A DNA stretch of 8,301 bases from Chloroflexota bacterium. Its GTDB lineage: Bacteria; Chloroflexota; Dormibacteria; Dormibacterales; Dormibacteraceae. Below the pieces are notes generated by a model. It had not been told where the DNA came from. It worked only from the letters and a program-made list of their open reading frames with translations, and did not search any database. The position numbers were made by a program, and so were the translations under genes. Location: positions 1 through 8,301 of the forward strand of contig VBKD01000204.1 of assembly GCA_005888075.1 (NCBI GenBank), read 5' to 3'. Of this stretch, positions 6,001-8,301 are shown piece after piece; the stretch's first letter is position 1, and every line of letters begins with the position of its first letter.

Positions 6001-6895
6001 GTGGCTGCCATCGTCGAGGTCGAAGGGCTCTCCAAGAGTTTCGGTCGCGTCCGCGCCCTCGATCAAATCTCGCTGAGCGTCGCCGAAGGCGAAGTCTTCG
6101 GGTTCCTCGGCCCCAACGGCGCCGGCAAGACGACCACCATCCGCATCCTTCTGGGGCTGCAGCACGCCGATGGCGGCACCGCCCGAATCGGCGGACACGA
6201 TTGTTGGACGAATCATTCGAGGGCCGCGCGGCTGTTTGGAGCCACGCTCGATCACAGAGCTGCTGGGCCTTGTCGGGATGACCGAGCGCGCCAACGACAA
6301 GGTCAAGCGTTACTCGATGGGCATGCGCCAACGTCTGGCGCTGGCCCAGGCGATGCTCGGCAAGCCTCGCCTCTTGATCCTCGACGAGCCGACCAACGGC
6401 CTCGACCCCAACGGCATCCACGGGCTTCGAATCATCCTGCGCAAGCTCGCCACCGACCAGGGCCTGACCATCTTCTTCTCGAGCCACCTTCTCTCAGAGG
6501 TGGAAGAGCTGTGCGACCGCGTGGTCGTGCTGCATCGCGGGGTGGTGAAGGCGGCGGGCCCGCTTAGCGAGCTGATGAACGTGAAGGGATACCGGTACCG
6601 GATCGATGTATCTGACGTCGACAGAGCGATGGAGATCGTGCGATCGATCGACGGCGCCTCAGTGGAGCGGGGAACCGTCAAGGACTCGATCACCGTCATC
6701 TCCGATACGGACATCGCGCGGATGGTCAACCACGCACTCGTGTCGGCAGGCGTCGGGGTCGATCAGCTGGTGCACGCGCAGCGAGGGCTCGAGGATGTCT
6801 ATATCGAGCTCACAGGCGTGGCGGCCGGCGCTCCCCTGAGCACGCCACCTGCAGCGTCACCTCCCCCACCGTCACCAATTGGGGCCAGAAGCTGA
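6001..6895 (+). pseudogene. ABC-2 type transporter ATP-binding protein, broken by frameshift and internal deletion
   Basis: The N-terminal half reads in one frame from GTG 6001 (MAAIVEVEGLSKSFG, Walker A GPNGAGKTTT at about 6109-6138, then ARIGGHDCW). A further GTG lies at 5992. The C-terminal half reads in the next frame: SITELLGLVGM, signature YSMGMRQR (from 6311), Walker B LLILDEPTNGLDPNG, the H-loop histidine in FFSSHLLSEVEE, and a C-terminal domain ending in a proline-rich tail and TGA at 6893-6895. The frames must switch at about 6247-6253 (ctcgatc). Only about 61 codons separate the Walker A lysine from the signature tyrosine, against roughly 90 in this family, so about 30 residues that should hold the Q-loop are missing in every frame. 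The product cannot be a normal ATPase. It may be a real pseudogene or an assembly or sequencing error; the otherwise good conservation of both halves and an intact permease favour error or a recent event. Confidence 0.8.
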
Positions 6896-7983
6896 CCAAG
6901 TTCTTCAACCTGGTCCGTATCGAGCTCCAGAAAACCTGGCGCAGCCGCTGGATCGTCTTCGCCGTGATCGCCGGCATCTTCCTGCTGATAGCCGGAGGCC
7001 TGTACACCTACTACGTCGTCAGCAAAGGTCGATGGAGCCCACCTCCCGCGATTGCGTGGCAGACCTCGCTACGTTCGGAGATCGCCGCCAACCAGAACCA
7101 GCTGAACAGCATGGAGCAGATCAAGCAGCAGGGGGCCGGCCCGTCAGGCGGGGCGTTTGGCCTGGACGCGGCGATTGCGCAGATCCAGCAGCAGATCAAC
7201 AACGACCAGTACCTGATCGACCACGACATCGCTCCCGTGCAGTCCTACTCGATAACTCTCGCGGCTCTGTTCGCTCTCGGAGGAATCGTCATGTTCCTCC
7301 TCATCCGCATCTTCGGGTGGCTCGCCTCCGAGCAGATCGCCGGCGAGCGCTCAGACCGGACGATCGCGATCCTGCTCAGCCGCCCTATGAGCCGCGATCA
7401 GCTCTTGCTGGCCAAGGCGATCGCCTCGTTTCTGATCAGTCTCGCCGTGGTTGTGGTGACCTTCCTGATCATCTACGCGATCTCGGCCTTCGTCGAAGGG
7501 TCGATCGGGCCGGTCACCGGACAGATCGGCGTGGCTGTTGATGGGAGCAAGCCGCTCGGCGAAAACAACCTGGTCGTGATGCCGATTCCCGTTTTCGTCC
7601 TCATGTGCCTCGGCGCCGCGATGCTCGGCGTCCTGTGCGTTCAGGGAATGGGTCTGCTCATCTCCGCGGTGTTCGGCAGGTGGGCGGCCATCGGGATCAC
7701 GCTGGCGGTGCTGTTCGGAGCGCCCCTGGTCAGCACAGTCGTAGGCGGGATCATCCTCGTGATCAGCCAGGATGCCAACAAGACGCATTTCCTGAACTAT
7801 CTCTTCGTCAACGTGCTCGCACCCGTCTCGGCGCTCACTCCAATCTTTGGCAACGGCCCGGGGGGGCCGGCGGGAACCGGCATGCATGAGTTCGGCTTCC
7901 AGGTGGCCACACTCGCAGCGTGGACCGTCGCTTTCTTCGCCGCGGCCTGGTTGTTGTTCCGCCGCAAGCAGGAGGCCGGCTGA
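6892..7983 (+). CDS. ABC-2 type transporter permease
   Basis: Read from CTG 6892, this 363-residue protein has a cytoplasmic amphipathic start (TKFFNLVRIELQKTWRSRW) and about six membrane helices: 20-42, 121-143, 177-200, about 232-260, 264-291 and 337-356. The cytoplasmic motif ASEQIAGERSDRTIAILLSR with PMSRDQLLLAK between helices 2 and 3 is the usual ABC-2 coupling region. A large loop outside the membrane (about 45-118) is rich in Gln and Asn (QNQLNSMEQIKQQ; AAIAQIQQQINNDQ), possibly helical. An ATPase/permease pair of this kind usually exports a drug, lipid or peptide; the substrate is unknown. The start is unusual: the first ATG/GTG in frame (GTG 6964) would remove the conserved N-terminus and half of helix 1. 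CTG 6892 forms a CTGA overlap with the ATPase stop and has GGGG 7 nt upstream. Its ATPase partner is broken. Confidence 0.88.
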   Translation: MTKFFNLVRIELQKTWRSRWIVFAVIAGIFLLIAGGLYTYYVVSKGRWSPPPAIAWQTSLRSEIAANQNQLNSMEQIKQQGAGPSGGAFGLDAAIAQIQQQINNDQYLIDHDIAPVQSYSITLAALFALGGIVMFLLIRIFGWLASEQIAGERSDRTIAILLSRPMSRDQLLLAKAIASFLISLAVVVVTFLIIYAISAFVEGSIGPVTGQIGVAVDGSKPLGENNLVVMPIPVFVLMCLGAAMLGVLCVQGMGLLISAVFGRWAAIGITLAVLFGAPLVSTVVGGIILVISQDANKTHFLNYLFVNVLAPVSALTPIFGNGPGGPAGTGMHEFGFQVATLAAWTVAFFAAAWLLFRRKQEAG

Positions 7984-7989
7984 AGTTCT

Positions 7990-8301
7990 TCAGTCAGTGC
8001 CGGGTTCGTCGCCGCTGACGATCCACCGTCCGCCGCCACCGCTGGCCACCAGGTCGTCGGCCGCATGCGGGCCCCATGAACCTTTCGGATACGAGTCCGG
8101 GCGGCCCTCGCTCTCCCAGACACGGATGAGCGGATCGACGATCTCCCACGCCAGCTCGATCTCCTCGGCGCCCGGGAAAGCCGAATGCCCACCTGCGAGC
8201 ACCTCGGAGAGCACGTTCTCATACGCGTCGGGCAGCGGTGCCTTCGTCAGGCCCGCGTAGTCCAGCCGCATGCCCGCCGGGATCATCTCGAATCTCGTGC
8301 C
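7990..8301 (-). CDS. zwf: Glucose-6-phosphate 1-dehydrogenase, C-terminal part
   Basis: The last 103 codons of the gene are present; the frame is open through the right edge (GTRFEMIPAGMRLDYAG) and ends with TGA at 7992-7990. The segment matches the end of bacterial G6PD: 'PGT.FE' leading to a strand, then LPDAYENVLSEVLAGGHSAF, EEIELAWEIVDPLIRVWES and YPKGSWGPHAADDL near the C-terminus, with the characteristic 'GSWGP..AD'. The enzyme oxidises glucose 6-phosphate to 6-phosphogluconolactone with NADP, opening the oxidative pentose phosphate pathway in the cytoplasm. Substrate- and coenzyme-binding motifs lie outside the window. The gene converges on the permease gene, with only 6 bp between the stops. 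Confidence 0.92.
   Translation of the reverse strand, partial: GTRFEMIPAGMRLDYAGLTKAPLPDAYENVLSEVLAGGHSAFPGAEEIELAWEIVDPLIRVWESEGRPDSYPKGSWGPHAADDLVASGGGGRWIVSGDEPGTD

Noticed and set aside
7351..7887. Minus-strand open frame (178 codons) opposite the permease gene
   Set aside because: Its histidine- and aspartate-rich translation is the usual antisense image of a hydrophobic membrane protein.
7980..7993. Inverted repeat CTGAAG-tt-CTTCAG covering both convergent stop codons, as a bidirectional terminator
   Set aside because: The loop is only 2 nt, the stem is short and AT-containing, and no T-run follows on either strand; the symmetry partly comes from TGA facing TCA.

Overview
The window is about two-thirds G+C and tightly packed, with GTG starts, 4-nt stop/start overlaps and no gene-free stretch over about 100 bases. 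The gene content (a luciferase-like oxidoreductase, a MoxR/DUF58/VWA cluster, small cupin and SnoaL-like proteins, a TetR regulator, an ABC-2 exporter, glucose-6-phosphate dehydrogenase) fits a high-GC soil bacterium of the Actinomycetota or of the Chloroflexota/Dormibacterota kind. The sequence alone does not settle the phylum. No RNA genes, CRISPR arrays or mobile elements were seen.

Left part (1-4381). The end of a probable luciferase-like flavin oxidoreductase (+) is followed by a 90-residue single-pass membrane protein (+). Three CTCAG boxes spaced exactly 11 bp apart precede that small gene. A convergent four-gene cluster follows on the minus strand, in transcription order: a lipoprotein with an HtrA/trypsin fold plus PDZ domain whose catalytic histidine is replaced (3215-4381), a MoxR-type AAA+ ATPase (2391-3353), a DUF58 protein (1463-2401) and a membrane-anchored VWA protein (519-1466). 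MoxR, DUF58 and VWA form the classic MoxR chaperone-like set. The pairing with a degenerate exported protease is the most interesting functional association here. The junction of the protease-like gene with moxR is abnormal: no stop occurs near the moxR start in any of the three minus-strand frames, so the two genes overlap by 139 bp.

Middle part (4458-5966). A cupin gene and a SnoaL-like gene (minus, 6 bp apart) are transcribed divergently from a TetR regulator (+). The 99-bp gap between cupin and TetR holds a perfect 10-bp palindrome lying within putative promoters on both strands, a standard layout for a self-regulating TetR switch.

Right part (6001-8301). An ABC-2 exporter follows on the plus strand. 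Its ATPase gene changes reading frame between Walker A and the signature motif and seems to lack about 30 residues including the Q-loop, so it is annotated as a pseudogene (or an assembly error). The permease that follows looks intact and probably starts at a CTG overlapping the ATPase stop. The window ends in the C-terminal part of glucose-6-phosphate dehydrogenase (minus). The abnormal structures at the ATPase gene and at the protease/moxR junction make read-level checking of this contig worthwhile.
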